58,809 nt of DNA from an uncultured Acidobacteriia bacterium (GTDB taxonomy: Bacteria > Acidobacteriota > Terriglobia > Bryobacterales > Bryobacteraceae): assembly GCA_903900705.1 (NCBI GenBank), contig CAIUOG010000012.1, positions 1 to 58,809 of the forward strand, given 5' to 3'. Under the pieces are notes generated by a model. That model saw nothing but the letters and a program-made list of their open reading frames with translations. It did not search any database and was not told the DNA's origin. A program made the translations under genes and the position numbers. Shown here piece after piece: positions 33,766 through 43,087 of the stretch (positions within the stretch are counted from its first letter, which is position 1; every line of letters starts with the position of its first letter).

Positions 33766-35325
33766 TCAGAATGATCGGAGACGGGCGAAGGCGGCGCGCG
33801 CCTGGGACGGATCGGCCAGCAGCAGATAGGTAACGCCGTAGGGAGTCAGAACCGCGAGAGCCAGCAGCACCGGGTGCAGCGAGGGACCAGCGGCGATCTT
33901 CGCGCCCCACGCGAGAGCCGCGGCCCCCATCGCGGTCAGCCAGAACCGGAATTGATAACCACGCACCGACGATATTGCCCCGATCCGCCCTACCAAAGCG
34001 CGCCGCAGCAGCAGGAACTCCAGCCATCCGCTCACACCGGCAGAGGCCGTAAGGCCCGCCACACCCCACTGGGGGTCGATCCCCAGAGCCACCGGCAGTG
34101 GCTGGGAGCACAGGTAACCCAGCACCGTCGTCAGTGCCACGCGAGTCAGCGCGAAGCGCAGCGGAGTGCGGGTGTCTTTCAGGGCATAGAACGCGGAGGA
34201 ATACAGGCGCCCCTGCGTGGACGCGAGCAGTCCGACGCCCGAGCCGGCGAGGATCGCCCAGACCTCAACAGCGTCCCGATGCCGGAAGGCGCCACTTTGG
34301 AAGATCGCGCCCAGCACCACATCTCCCAGCGCCACAAAAGCCACGGCGGACGGAATCACAAAGAACGCGATTCGCCGCAGCCCGCTTTCGAGACGCCTCC
34401 GGAGATGCGCGGCAATCTCGTCCTGCGCGCCGGCCACGCTCGACATTTCCGGCAACTCTGACGCCGACACCGCCATCCCAAACAGACTGACCGGTAACAG
34501 GTAGACCGTCTGCGCGTAGGCGAGGCCGGCAATCGCGCCCTCCGGCAGCCAGCTCGCCAGAGCCGAATCGATGTAGGCGCTCAACTGCACCACGCCGCGG
34601 CTGATGAAGACCGGGCCAAAGCTTCTGATGACGGTCCGAACACTCTCCAGGTCCAAAGCGAACCCGAGTTTCAAACCCCGCAGCAACCCCAGCACTACCG
34701 GCACCTGCGCCAGAAACTGCGCCGCGCTTCCCACCACCGAGGCCCATGCGACAATCACCGCCAGTCGCTCCTGGCTCGCGCGCGGCCCGAACCCCACCAG
34801 CGCCGCGATCATCGCGATGTTCCACAGCACCGAAACACTATAAGAAAGAAAGAACTTCCGGTGACTGTTCAGCACCCCGAGGCACCACGCCGACATCACC
34901 AGCAGTCCCGCGCCCGGAAACAGAATCCGTACCAGGGAAATCGCCAGTTCCCTTCTCTGGTCGTGCACGCCCGGCACAATCAGCTCGATCATGAGCGGCG
35001 TTGCGAGAACGCCCAGCAGGACCATCAGCGACGTCAATACGGCAAGAATCGAGAAGACCGCGCCCGCCACGCGGTCCGCTTCGTCCTTCTTTCCCGCCGC
35101 CAGCAGGCTGGAGTAGACCGGGATAAACGAAGCCGAAAGCACGCCTTCGCCGAACAGCGTCTGCAGAAAATTCGGAATCCGCATGGCCGCGCGAAAGGCA
35201 TCCGCCGCGCCGGACCTGCCAAAGTAATGCCCGAAAACGCGGTCCCGCGCCAGCCCGAAAAGCTTGCTCAGCAAAATCCCGGCCGCCACCAAAAACGCCG
35301 CGCCGCGCGACCGCCGGGGTTTCAT
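33766..35325 (-). CDS. murJ: Lipid II flippase MurJ
   Basis: 519 aa. The MurJ/MviN family moves lipid-linked peptidoglycan precursors across the inner membrane. About 13-14 hydrophobic helices are visible. The N-terminal signature FGLARDRVFGHYFGRSGAADAF (at residues 23-44; written here only in part) and the MRIPNFLQTLFGEGVLSASF stretch match MurJ. The start ATG comes immediately after the stop of the carbamoyltransferase gene with no spacer (TAGATG), so translation is coupled. It is the last gene of the gltX-glnS-carbamoyltransferase-murJ unit. Function in peptidoglycan synthesis is solid; the meaning of the co-operon is not. Confidence 0.95.
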   Translation of the reverse strand: MKPRRSRGAAFLVAAGILLSKLFGLARDRVFGHYFGRSGAADAFRAAMRIPNFLQTLFGEGVLSASFIPVYSSLLAAGKKDEADRVAGAVFSILAVLTSLMVLLGVLATPLMIELIVPGVHDQRRELAISLVRILFPGAGLLVMSAWCLGVLNSHRKFFLSYSVSVLWNIAMIAALVGFGPRASQERLAVIVAWASVVGSAAQFLAQVPVVLGLLRGLKLGFALDLESVRTVIRSFGPVFISRGVVQLSAYIDSALASWLPEGAIAGLAYAQTVYLLPVSLFGMAVSASELPEMSSVAGAQDEIAAHLRRRLESGLRRIAFFVIPSAVAFVALGDVVLGAIFQSGAFRHRDAVEVWAILAGSGVGLLASTQGRLYSSAFYALKDTRTPLRFALTRVALTTVLGYLCSQPLPVALGIDPQWGVAGLTASAGVSGWLEFLLLRRALVGRIGAISSVRGYQFRFWLTAMGAAALAWGAKIAAGPSLHPVLLALAVLTPYGVTYLLLADPSQARAAFARLRSF

Positions 35326-36879
35326 CTACTTCTCCAGCAGGAAGTTGCCCGCGATCATGGCATCAATACCGGATGAATAGAAGCTCCGCACCGCATCCCG
35401 TGGCGTACAGACCAGCGGCTCGCCGAACAGGTTGAACGATGTGTTGTAAAGTACCGGCAGCCCTGTCGCCTCGCCGAAGGCGTGCAACAACTGCCAGTAC
35501 AGCGGATTGTCGTCCCTTGAAACCGTGTGTACCCGGATCAGGTCATTCGCGAGGATCGCACCCCGGAACTGCTCTTGATAAGGCTCCTTCACCCGGCTCA
35601 CCGTGGCCAGATGGCGCGCATTCGGCCCCGCCTCAAAGTACCGTTCCGCCAGTTCCGCCGGCACCGACGCCGCGAATTTCCGTGACGACTCCCGGTGTTT
35701 GATGAATGCGTTCAGGTTCTCCGCCGAATACGGGTCATGCGGCGACGCGAGAATACTCCGGTTACCCAGCGCGCGCGGGCCGAACTCCATGCGCCCCTGC
35801 ATCCACGCCACAATCTGATTGGCCTTCAGCAGCCGCACCGCATTCGAGAGCGTTTCGGGCACGGTTGGCAGCAGGTGCAGGCGCAGTTTGCAGTTTTCGA
35901 AAACCTGTTTGATTTCCTGGGCGCTGAACTGCGGTCCCAGGCAATAAGCGCCATCCTGAACCCGCGCCGCGCCGCCAGCCGATTCATGCCATACCTGCAG
36001 CGCCGCGCCCAGCGCCGTTCCCGCGTTACCGGCGGCCGGCTGCGCGAACACGCCCTCGTAACGCCCGGAATGCTCCAGCGCCGATATCAGCAGGGCGTTC
36101 CACGCCACCCCTCCGGCCAGGCAGATATTCTTCGCCCCGGTCGCGAGGCGCATCACGTAGTTCTCGAGGGCGCGCTGAATGCTCGCCGCGAGGTTTGCGC
36201 GGTCGCTCTCCGTCAGTTCCGACGCGGTCAAAATCCCCAGCCGGTCAAAAAACTTCGAACTGAACCCCCCGTTACCCTGGCGTCCAAAATCAAAATAGGT
36301 GCGGTCGAAACTGTGGCCGCCGGTAATGTCCTCAAAAATCTCCAGCCAGCGGGGCTCGCCAGTTGCCGAGAGCCATTGCAGCCGATGTTCGTCGGCCCGG
36401 GCCGTAAACCCGAGCAACTGCGTCACCCTGCCATACAGCTGCCCGATCGAATCCGGATAGAGAATCTCCTCATCGAGCGTAAGGTGATTGCCCGTCCCAT
36501 GCCACTTCCCGCCGCAGCGCAGATCGCCTTCGCAATCGAGCGTGATCACCGTCGCTTCAGCGAAGGGCGAAGCGAGGTATGCCGATGCAGCGTGTGCGGC
36601 GTGATGATCCACCGTGACGATCCGCGAATTCCCGAAGCTCTGCAGCGCCAGCGGAATCACGGCGCCCGTTGGCAGGGGCCGGGCCAGCGCCACATAGTCC
36701 ACGTCGTCAGCGGTGATCCCACCCAGCTTCAGACAGGATGCGATCGCCGCATCCGGCAGGCGACCGGACTGGGACCGGCGTGTGAGCTTGCTCTCTTCGA
36801 TCGCAGCGGTGACCTGCCCGTTCTGGATCAGGACGGCGGCCGCGTCACTGAGGAGCCCACCAATTCCGAGAATATTCAT
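35326..36879 (-). CDS. Carbamoyltransferase of the NodU/CmcH/TobZ family
   Basis: 517 aa. Uses carbamoyl phosphate and ATP to transfer a carbamoyl group to a hydroxyl, through a carbamoyl-adenylate. The N-terminal Kae1-like domain has the metal site HHAAHAASAYLASPF near residue 92 and an AGGVAWN loop near 247; the C-terminal YrdC-like domain has MEFGPRALGNRSILA near 363 and PVLYNTSFN near 477. Known members decorate Nod factors, cephalosporins and aminoglycosides. Here it sits 7 bases after glnS and directly before murJ, so its acceptor may be a cell-envelope glycan or lipid, but that is inference from context only. Confidence 0.92.
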   Translation of the reverse strand: MNILGIGGLLSDAAAVLIQNGQVTAAIEESKLTRRSQSGRLPDAAIASCLKLGGITADDVDYVALARPLPTGAVIPLALQSFGNSRIVTVDHHAAHAASAYLASPFAEATVITLDCEGDLRCGGKWHGTGNHLTLDEEILYPDSIGQLYGRVTQLLGFTARADEHRLQWLSATGEPRWLEIFEDITGGHSFDRTYFDFGRQGNGGFSSKFFDRLGILTASELTESDRANLAASIQRALENYVMRLATGAKNICLAGGVAWNALLISALEHSGRYEGVFAQPAAGNAGTALGAALQVWHESAGGAARVQDGAYCLGPQFSAQEIKQVFENCKLRLHLLPTVPETLSNAVRLLKANQIVAWMQGRMEFGPRALGNRSILASPHDPYSAENLNAFIKHRESSRKFAASVPAELAERYFEAGPNARHLATVSRVKEPYQEQFRGAILANDLIRVHTVSRDDNPLYWQLLHAFGEATGLPVLYNTSFNLFGEPLVCTPRDAVRSFYSSGIDAMIAGNFLLEK

Positions 36880-36886
36880 CGATGAC

Positions 36887-38599
36887 TTACTTGCCCTTCT
36901 CGCGCTTTTCCACCTTTGCCCAGGTGTCTTTCAGCGCCACCGTGCGATTGAAGACCGGCTTGCCGGACGTCGCGTCCGGGTCCCCGCAGAAATAACCGAG
37001 CCGCTCAAACTGCACCCTTTCGAAGGGCTTCACGAGCGCAAGTGAGGGTTCCAGCTTGCAACCAGTCAGCACCTGCAGGGAGTTCGGATTCAGATTATCC
37101 AGCACATCCCCGCCTTCCGGCACGTCTGATGGATTTTCCTTCGCAAACAGCGTTTCATACAGGCGGACTTCCGCATCCACCGCGTGCGCCGCCGAGACCC
37201 AGTGGATCGTCGATTTCACCTTTCGCCCGTCCGGCGCATTCCCGCCGCGCGTCAGCGGATCGTACGTGCAGTGGATCTCCGTAATATTTCCGTCCGCGTC
37301 CTTCACCACCGACTGGCAGGTGATAAAGAATCCCCAGCGCAGCCGAACCTCTTTGCCCGGCGACAGCCGGTAGTACCCCTTGGGCGGCTCTTCTTTGAAA
37401 TCATCCTGCTCAATATAGAGAACGTTGGAGAACGGAACCTTCCGAGTGCCCGCCGAAGCGTCTTCCGGATTATTCACCGCATCCAGCTCTTCCACCACAC
37501 CGTCCGCCAGGTTGTCGATCACCACCCGGAGCGGCTTCAGCACGGCCATCATGCGGGGCGCGCGCTTATTCAGATCCTCGCGGACAAAGTGCTCCAGCAG
37601 GCCCAGTTCGATAATGCCGTTGGTCTTCCCTACCCCGATGGCGCCACAGAAATTCCGGATCGCCTCCGGCGTATAACCGCGGCGGCGTATGCCGGAGATG
37701 GTGGGCATGCGCGGATCATCCCAGCCGCTCACGCGCTTCTCCGTCACCAGTTGCAGCAGCTTCCGCTTGCTCAGCATCGTGTAGGTGAGGTTCAGCCGGT
37801 CAAATTCAATCTGCTGCGGGTGAAAGATGCCGAGTTGCTCCACGAACCAGTCGTAGAGCGGACGGTGGTCCTCGAACTCCAGCGTACAGATGGAGTGCGT
37901 GATCTGCTCAATGGAATCCGACTGCCCGTGGGCATAGTCATACATCGGATAAATCGGCCAGGCGTTGCCGGTCCGGTGATGTTCGGCATGCAGGATGCGA
38001 TACATCACGGGGTCGCGCATGTTCAGATTCGGCGACGCCATGTCGATCTTCGCGCGCAGCGTGCGCGTGCCATCCTGGAACTCGCCCGCGCGCATGCGGG
38101 TAAACAGGTCGAGGTTTTCCTCCAGAGACCGGTTCCGGTAAGGGCTTTCTTTACCCGCTTCGGTGAGCGTGCCGCGATAACGGCGCACTTCTTCCGCGGA
38201 GAGATCACAGACATATGCCTGTCCCTGCCGGATCAGCTGCAGCGCCCACTGATAGATCTGCTCAAAGTAGTCCGAAGCGAAGAAAATCCGGTCTTCCTGG
38301 AAGCCCAGCCAGTGGACATTGTCGATGATGGAATCGACATACTCCTGCTCTTCCTTCTCCGGATTCGTATCGTCGAAACGCAGGTTTGTCTTCCCGCCGA
38401 AATCCCGCGCGAGACCGAAGTTCAGGCAGATCGACTTGGCATGGCCGATATGCAGATAGCCGTTCGGCTCTGGTGGAAACCGTGTCTGGACCCGTCCCCC
38501 ATGCTTATTGCTCTCGATATCCTTGCGGATAATTTCGCGGATGAAATTCGATGGTGCTGCGGGCGCTTCGGCCGGCGGATTGGGATTCGGCGGAGTCAT
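36887..38599 (-). CDS. glnS: Glutaminyl-tRNA synthetase
   Basis: 570 aa. Class I synthetase: HIGH-type [15 protein letters not shown] near residue 43, and the KMSKS-type element [11 protein letters not shown] near 275, with the GlnRS-specific [17 protein letters not shown] near 76 and the two C-terminal beta-barrel anticodon-binding domains. It charges tRNA-Gln directly, so an indirect GatCAB route for glutamine is not required. A Pro/Ala-rich leader ([14 protein letters not shown]) precedes the catalytic core. It follows gltX by five bases and precedes the carbamoyltransferase by seven, indicating co-transcription. Confidence 0.96.
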   Translation of the reverse strand: MTPPNPNPPAEAPAAPSNFIREIIRKDIESNKHGGRVQTRFPPEPNGYLHIGHAKSICLNFGLARDFGGKTNLRFDDTNPEKEEQEYVDSIIDNVHWLGFQEDRIFFASDYFEQIYQWALQLIRQGQAYVCDLSAEEVRRYRGTLTEAGKESPYRNRSLEENLDLFTRMRAGEFQDGTRTLRAKIDMASPNLNMRDPVMYRILHAEHHRTGNAWPIYPMYDYAHGQSDSIEQITHSICTLEFEDHRPLYDWFVEQLGIFHPQQIEFDRLNLTYTMLSKRKLLQLVTEKRVSGWDDPRMPTISGIRRRGYTPEAIRNFCGAIGVGKTNGIIELGLLEHFVREDLNKRAPRMMAVLKPLRVVIDNLADGVVEELDAVNNPEDASAGTRKVPFSNVLYIEQDDFKEEPPKGYYRLSPGKEVRLRWGFFITCQSVVKDADGNITEIHCTYDPLTRGGNAPDGRKVKSTIHWVSAAHAVDAEVRLYETLFAKENPSDVPEGGDVLDNLNPNSLQVLTGCKLEPSLALVKPFERVQFERLGYFCGDPDATSGKPVFNRTVALKDTWAKVEKREKGK

Positions 38600-38604
38600 G
38601 GGGT

Positions 38605-40047
38605 TCAGTTAAGTTTTGCGATTGCTTTTTCGATGCGGGCCAGAGCGGTTTCCCGGCCCAGAACTTCCAGCGTACCGAACAGGGGCGGAGCGGTTTTGCG
38701 GCCGCATACCGCGACGCGGATCGGTTCAAACATCTGCCCGGCCTTAATGCCGAGCGTTTCCGCTCCGGCGCGAAGGGCGGCTTCGAGACCGTCGTGCGTA
38801 AATTCCGCCGCAGCCAGCGAGATCAACGCCTGCCGCAACGCGCGCACTGCCATAGCGGCATCGCCCTTCTTCGGGATCAGTTCCGCGCTGTCGTAGGGCG
38901 CAAGCTCGTCCACCAGGAAGAAATCGGCCACGGCCAGTACTTCATTCAGCAGCCGGATGCGCTCCTGAATCAGCGGTGTGATCTGCAGCATCTTTTCCGC
39001 CGTCACGCCGAAACCAGCGGCATTGACCACCGGCATAAGATGGCCGGAGAGTTCGGCAACCGGCATGGTGCGTATATGTTCGGCGTTCAGCCAGACCGCT
39101 TTGGCGTCAAACGGGTCGGTCTCAGAGAAGTTGATCACCGCGTTGCTGCGGTTGATGCCTTCGAAAGAGAACACCTGCTTTAGTTCGTCCAGCGTCATCT
39201 TCTCGCGGTCGTCTTTGGGCGACCAGCCCAGCAGACAGAAGAAGTTCACAAACGCCTGCGGCATGAAGCCGGAGTCGCGGTAAGTGGTGACGGAAACCAC
39301 CGGGCCGTGTTTGCGCTTGGAAAGCTTGCTGCCATCGGGAGCGAGCAGCAGGGGCAGATGGGCGAACTGGGGCGGTTCCACGCCGGCGGCGCGGAAAATC
39401 AGAATGTGTTTGAACGTGTTGGTCAGGTGGTCCTGGCCGCGCACAATGTGGCTGATGCGAAGATCCACGTCGTCGGCGCAGCTGGCCAGGTGATAAGTCG
39501 GCGCTCCGCTGCTGCGAAGCAACGCGAAATCCTCAATATCGTCCGTCGATTTCGCCTGTTCCCCGTAAACCGCATCGGTAAACCGGATCACTTCCCCCGT
39601 GCCACGGGGCACGCGGTAGCGGATCACAAACGGTTCACCGGCGGCGGCGCGACGGTCGCTCTCTTCCTCCGACATTTCCCGCTGACCGGGATTCGAAAGC
39701 CACGTGGCGCCGGAGTGTGATTTATCGGAATCTTCCGCTTCCGGACCCGCCACCGTGAAATCGCGATAAGCCAGACCCTTCGCCAGCATGTCCAATGCAA
39801 GACGGCGATGCAGATCCAGCCGGTCGGACTGGCGATACTGCTCGTCCCAGTTGAGCCCCAGCCATTTCAGGCCTTCGAGGATGGATTGCAGCGACTCGTC
39901 GGTGTTCCGTTCCAGATCCGTATCGTCAATTCGCAGGATCATCGTGCCGCCGTTGCGACGCGCGTAAAGCCAGTTAAAGATGAAAGTACGGGCACTTCCG
40001 ACGTGCAGATACCCCGTCGGAGAGGGCGCAAAACGAACTCTGAGCAT
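38605..40047 (-). CDS. gltX: Glutamyl-tRNA synthetase
   Basis: 480 aa. Class I synthetase charging tRNA-Glu. The start ATG at 40047 gives the canonical [20 protein letters not shown]; the frame remains open 106 codons further upstream without similarity, so that part is not used. HIGH-type motif HVGSART is at about residues 15-21, the KMSKS-type element KLSKRKHGP lies near residue 252, and the C-terminal helical anticodon-binding part is intact. First gene of the gltX-glnS-carbamoyltransferase-murJ unit; a divergent gene starts 42 bases away. GluRS and GlnRS side by side in one operon is unusual. Confidence 0.96.
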   Translation of the reverse strand: MLRVRFAPSPTGYLHVGSARTFIFNWLYARRNGGTMILRIDDTDLERNTDESLQSILEGLKWLGLNWDEQYRQSDRLDLHRRLALDMLAKGLAYRDFTVAGPEAEDSDKSHSGATWLSNPGQREMSEEESDRRAAAGEPFVIRYRVPRGTGEVIRFTDAVYGEQAKSTDDIEDFALLRSSGAPTYHLASCADDVDLRISHIVRGQDHLTNTFKHILIFRAAGVEPPQFAHLPLLLAPDGSKLSKRKHGPVVSVTTYRDSGFMPQAFVNFFCLLGWSPKDDREKMTLDELKQVFSFEGINRSNAVINFSETDPFDAKAVWLNAEHIRTMPVAELSGHLMPVVNAAGFGVTAEKMLQITPLIQERIRLLNEVLAVADFFLVDELAPYDSAELIPKKGDAAMAVRALRQALISLAAAEFTHDGLEAALRAGAETLGIKAGQMFEPIRVAVCGRKTAPPLFGTLEVLGRETALARIEKAIAKLN

Positions 40048-40089
40048 GAAATTCGAGTATAGCGATGCCATCGTCCATAATCGATTCTG

Positions 40090-40383
40090 ATGCGCTTGCC
40101 CTCCCGCCTGATCTCCCGCTTGTGGTGGATTCCGGTCACCGTCACGGTGGCGGGCATCGTGTATTTCGGTCTCGTGCAACTCGGGCGGCTGCAGGCGGAC
40201 CGGGGGCGTGAGCCGAGCGGCGCGGTTCAGCACAGGCCCTTTGTGCCGCCGCCCGCGCCGCCAAAGCCCGAACCCGTGCTCGCGGCCGAACCGCCCGCGC
40301 CGGTGATTGCGCCGAAACGCCCGCCCGCACCTGTTATTCCCGGCATCGACCTGCCGCCTTACCAACCACCATCAAAGCAATGA
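40090..40383 (+). CDS. Small membrane-anchored Pro-rich protein
   Basis: 97 aa. One N-terminal transmembrane helix (about residues 11-31, [19 protein letters not shown]) is followed by a Pro/Ala-rich region ([11 protein letters not shown]), then a short tail. It resembles no family I know; Pro-rich tails of this kind often span the periplasm. Divergent from gltX by 42 bases and overlapping the following acetyltransferase start by four bases (ATGA), so the two are co-translated. Function unknown. Confidence 0.7.
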   Translation: MRLPSRLISRLWWIPVTVTVAGIVYFGLVQLGRLQADRGREPSGAVQHRPFVPPPAPPKPEPVLAAEPPAPVIAPKRPPAPVIPGIDLPPYQPPSKQ

Positions 40384-40871
40384 ACATCGAATTCCGGCAG
40401 GCCATCCTGCCCCGTGAGTTACGCAGTCTGACCCGCTTTGACCGCAAAGTCTTCAGCCCGGCCGACGCCTTTCCCCCGTCATATTGGAAGGAGTGTGAAG
40501 CCTGGTGGATGCTGCTCAATGGTCGCAAAACAGGCTGCTGCGCGTTCCAGCGCGACATCGAGTTCCTCGAAGACATTGCGCCGGACGGGCGGAATCCCGC
40601 GCGCGAAGGTTTTCTCTACATAGCCACCACGGGCCTGCTGCCCGAGTATCAGGGGCGCAATCTGGGCGCCCTGCTCAAGGCCTGGGAAATCGCCTACGCC
40701 CGTCACCACGGGTTTCGTCGCATCGTCACCAACACACGCCGCCGCAACAAACGCATGATCGAGCTGAACAAGGCTTTCGGGTTTCAGATCGTGCGCACCA
40801 CCCCACGCTATTACGCCGAACCGGTGGACGCCACCGTCGTGATGGAGCTCCGCCTCTCACAAAGAAAATAG
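40380..40871 (+). CDS. GNAT family N-acetyltransferase
   Basis: 163 aa, the usual size of a single GNAT domain. YLLP-type strand and the acetyl-CoA loop region are represented by LYIATTGLLPEYQGRNLGALL (about residues 81-101), with the Q/RxxGxG/A-like QGRNLGA loop that binds acetyl-CoA. Later ELNKAFGFQIVRTTPRYY (near 127) is the typical C-terminal beta-bulge region. The substrate is unknown; these enzymes acetylate amines, amino acids or ribosomal proteins. The start overlaps the preceding stop, indicating translational coupling with the Pro-rich membrane protein. Confidence 0.85.
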   Translation: MNIEFRQAILPRELRSLTRFDRKVFSPADAFPPSYWKECEAWWMLLNGRKTGCCAFQRDIEFLEDIAPDGRNPAREGFLYIATTGLLPEYQGRNLGALLKAWEIAYARHHGFRRIVTNTRRRNKRMIELNKAFGFQIVRTTPRYYAEPVDATVVMELRLSQRK

Positions 40872-40932
40872 CGAAATGTTTGATCGATTCCTCCCGGGAA
40901 AAACGGTCTTATTTCCGGAGGAAACGTTTCCA

Positions 40933-41991
40933 ATGTTCAAAACTTCGATTCTTGCGGCCGCCACGGCGCTGCTGCTGAGTTCACTTCCGGCCTTCGCCGC
41001 CGACCCGCACAAGACCCGCGCCATCGGCGATTCCAACCTGATTGCACCCGTGCCTGCGCCCGGTTACCCGGAGGCAATGATCGTGCACGGAGACAAGTTC
41101 TATGTTTCCGGGCCAGCCGCCTTTGGCGTCGGCTTTGCCGCCGTTTTTGTGTACGATCTGGAATCGGGCAGGCTGCTGAACACGATTTCGATCACCGGCG
41201 AGCCATACCCGGGCGGCGCGTCCTGCCTCACGTTCGACGACGAAGGGAATCTTTACGTCCTGGTGGAAGCGCTCGGTGTCGTGAAAATCGACCACCGCAC
41301 GCAGCAGCAGAGCGTCTACTCGCCCACGCTGCCCGTGCTGTTCGCCTCCAGCAATCCGCCCGCGCCTTTCCTTGCCAATGACCTTGCCTTCGATAAACGC
41401 GGCAACCTGTACATCACGGATTCCTTCCAGGCCAGTATCTGGAAGGTGGCCAAAGGTGGCGGCCCGGCCCGGCTCTGGCTGCATGATGCCCGCCTGAATG
41501 GCCTGTTCGGACCGAACGGCCTGCGCATCGACCGCGCTCACGACATGCTTTATTTCGACCAGACCGTGGATTCCAGCTACGTCGGCTACCTCTACCGCGT
41601 GCCGCTCAAAGACAATCCGGTCTTTGCCGACCTGCAGTTACTGCATGTCTGGGCGCCCAACCAATACGGCTTTGCCGGACCCGATGGTCTGGAACTCTCC
41701 GCATCGGGAAAGATCTATGTCGCACTCGCCGGCGCCAGCCAGATCTCCGTCATCGACCCCTCGAACCCCAACATCGCGGCCAATGAGGTTGCCCGGTTCA
41801 GCGGTCCGGCAAAGACCAGCGACCCGGCTCATCCGCTGCCGTGGACGAACCCCGCCAATATCGCTTTCGACAACGAGAACCGGCGGATCCTGGTAACCAA
41901 TCACGCCAGCCTGATTAATCCGATCAACCCCGCGCTGTTTGCGGTGTTCGATGTTTACGTGGATGATCGCGGCATCGAGCAGGACAACTAG
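40933..41991 (+). CDS. Secreted SMP-30/NHL-type beta-propeller protein
   Basis: 352 aa. A signal peptide (residues 1-23, ending AFA) and GGAGG eleven bases upstream support the ATG at 40933 over one 19 codons earlier. The body is a six-bladed propeller with repeated GNLYVLVEALGVVKID, GNLYITDSFQASIWKV and GKIYVALAGASQISVID patterns, as in SMP-30/gluconolactonase and NHL proteins. A hydrolytic lactonase function is possible, but no clear metal triad was identified. It ends exactly where the BNR-type gene ends on the other strand, with no base between. Confidence 0.85.
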   Translation: MFKTSILAAATALLLSSLPAFAADPHKTRAIGDSNLIAPVPAPGYPEAMIVHGDKFYVSGPAAFGVGFAAVFVYDLESGRLLNTISITGEPYPGGASCLTFDDEGNLYVLVEALGVVKIDHRTQQQSVYSPTLPVLFASSNPPAPFLANDLAFDKRGNLYITDSFQASIWKVAKGGGPARLWLHDARLNGLFGPNGLRIDRAHDMLYFDQTVDSSYVGYLYRVPLKDNPVFADLQLLHVWAPNQYGFAGPDGLELSASGKIYVALAGASQISVIDPSNPNIAANEVARFSGPAKTSDPAHPLPWTNPANIAFDNENRRILVTNHASLINPINPALFAVFDVYVDDRGIEQDN

Positions 41992-43083
41992 CTATCGGAG
42001 AGGCAGGGGCCGGATTTCGATCCGGCCCTCGTTCTCCCATGCGCCCAGCGCGCCACCGCCGGGAAGCGCCAGCACGTTGGGAAAAGTGCCCTTCGCCTGG
42101 AGCGAAATGGGTTCGTTTTTGCCGGCAATTGCGCCGTGGATTTCGCCCGATTGCGTCCACAGCGCGTAAACCTGCTCCCTGCCTGCCCCGTCTTTCCCGG
42201 CGGCAAGCGACACGTCAATTCCCTCCCCCAGTTCCGTCTCTTTCCCGCCCGGGGCGGAGAGATAAATCGCCTTGTTCCTGCGCCATGCGGTGACGATTTT
42301 GCCCCCCGACACTACCAGTCCGCCACCATCCATCGGGCAGGCGTTCAGGGGCCAGGTTCCCTCACCCAACTTTTGAGGCGCGCTGAAATGTTCGCCATCG
42401 TGTGAGCGAGTCAGATACATATCCCGCGAACCGCCCAGCCAGTTCCGCCACATCACGAGCACCTCCCCATCGGGAGTCATCGCGACCGATGGATGGCAGC
42501 ATTCGCAAATCGACCCGTCCGGCGATTCGTAGATCAGCGCGTTCTTCGACCAGCTTGCGCCGTGGTCCGTGGAGCGCGCTCCAAACAGGCGGGTGCCTTT
42601 GGACCGTTTGTCCAGCCAGGCGGCAAAGAGATTCCCTTTGGCATCCACGGAAAGCGAGTGCAGCCCCTCGGTGGGCGCGCCGGGCACATCATTGATGGGA
42701 ATGGCTTTCGACCACGTCCTGCCATCATCCTCCGAGCGCCAGACCAGCAGATCACCGTCGGAAGGCAGACCGTGCGCGTGCGCTCCGCCTGCCATCGTTT
42801 TGCCCGCCACCGCGGAGACGATAATCGTCTTCCCTGTGACCGCGATGCGTGGCCCCCGATGGCGGCTGAGCGGCAGGATACCGGTTTCCGCCACCTTTAC
42901 GGGCTCGCCGAAGGTCTTGCCGGAATCCGGGGAGACAGCGAAGTAGACGCTGTTCCCCGCCCCGTAGGTCAGATAGACCTTCTCGCCGAGAGCCGCCATT
43001 TGCGGTTCCCGCGAGGGCGCTTCCGGACCCATCGGGCCAATCCGCGCCGCCATCATTACCGATAAAAGAACTGCTGTAATCAT
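41992..43083 (-). CDS. BNR-repeat (sialidase-like) secreted propeller protein
   Basis: 363 aa. A short hydrophobic N-terminus suggests export. Four Asp-box (BNR) motifs are visible: SPDSGKTF, SEDDGRTW, STDHGASW and SHDGEHF at roughly residues 51, 117, 169 and 230, the pattern of six-bladed sialidase-like propellers. Two adjacent cysteines near residue 190 (CECCHPS) may bind metal or form disulfides. No complete sialidase active site (three arginines) could be confirmed, so an enzymatic function is uncertain. It follows the TonB receptor gene by four bases on the same strand and probably belongs with it. Confidence 0.85.
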   Translation of the reverse strand: MITAVLLSVMMAARIGPMGPEAPSREPQMAALGEKVYLTYGAGNSVYFAVSPDSGKTFGEPVKVAETGILPLSRHRGPRIAVTGKTIIVSAVAGKTMAGGAHAHGLPSDGDLLVWRSEDDGRTWSKAIPINDVPGAPTEGLHSLSVDAKGNLFAAWLDKRSKGTRLFGARSTDHGASWSKNALIYESPDGSICECCHPSVAMTPDGEVLVMWRNWLGGSRDMYLTRSHDGEHFSAPQKLGEGTWPLNACPMDGGGLVVSGGKIVTAWRRNKAIYLSAPGGKETELGEGIDVSLAAGKDGAGREQVYALWTQSGEIHGAIAGKNEPISLQAKGTFPNVLALPGGGALGAWENEGRIEIRPLPLR

Positions 43084-43087
43084 CGAC

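Noticed and set aside
37184..38896. 570-codon open frame opposite glnS/gltX
   Set aside because: Antisense shadow; both synthetases have full motifs on the other strand.
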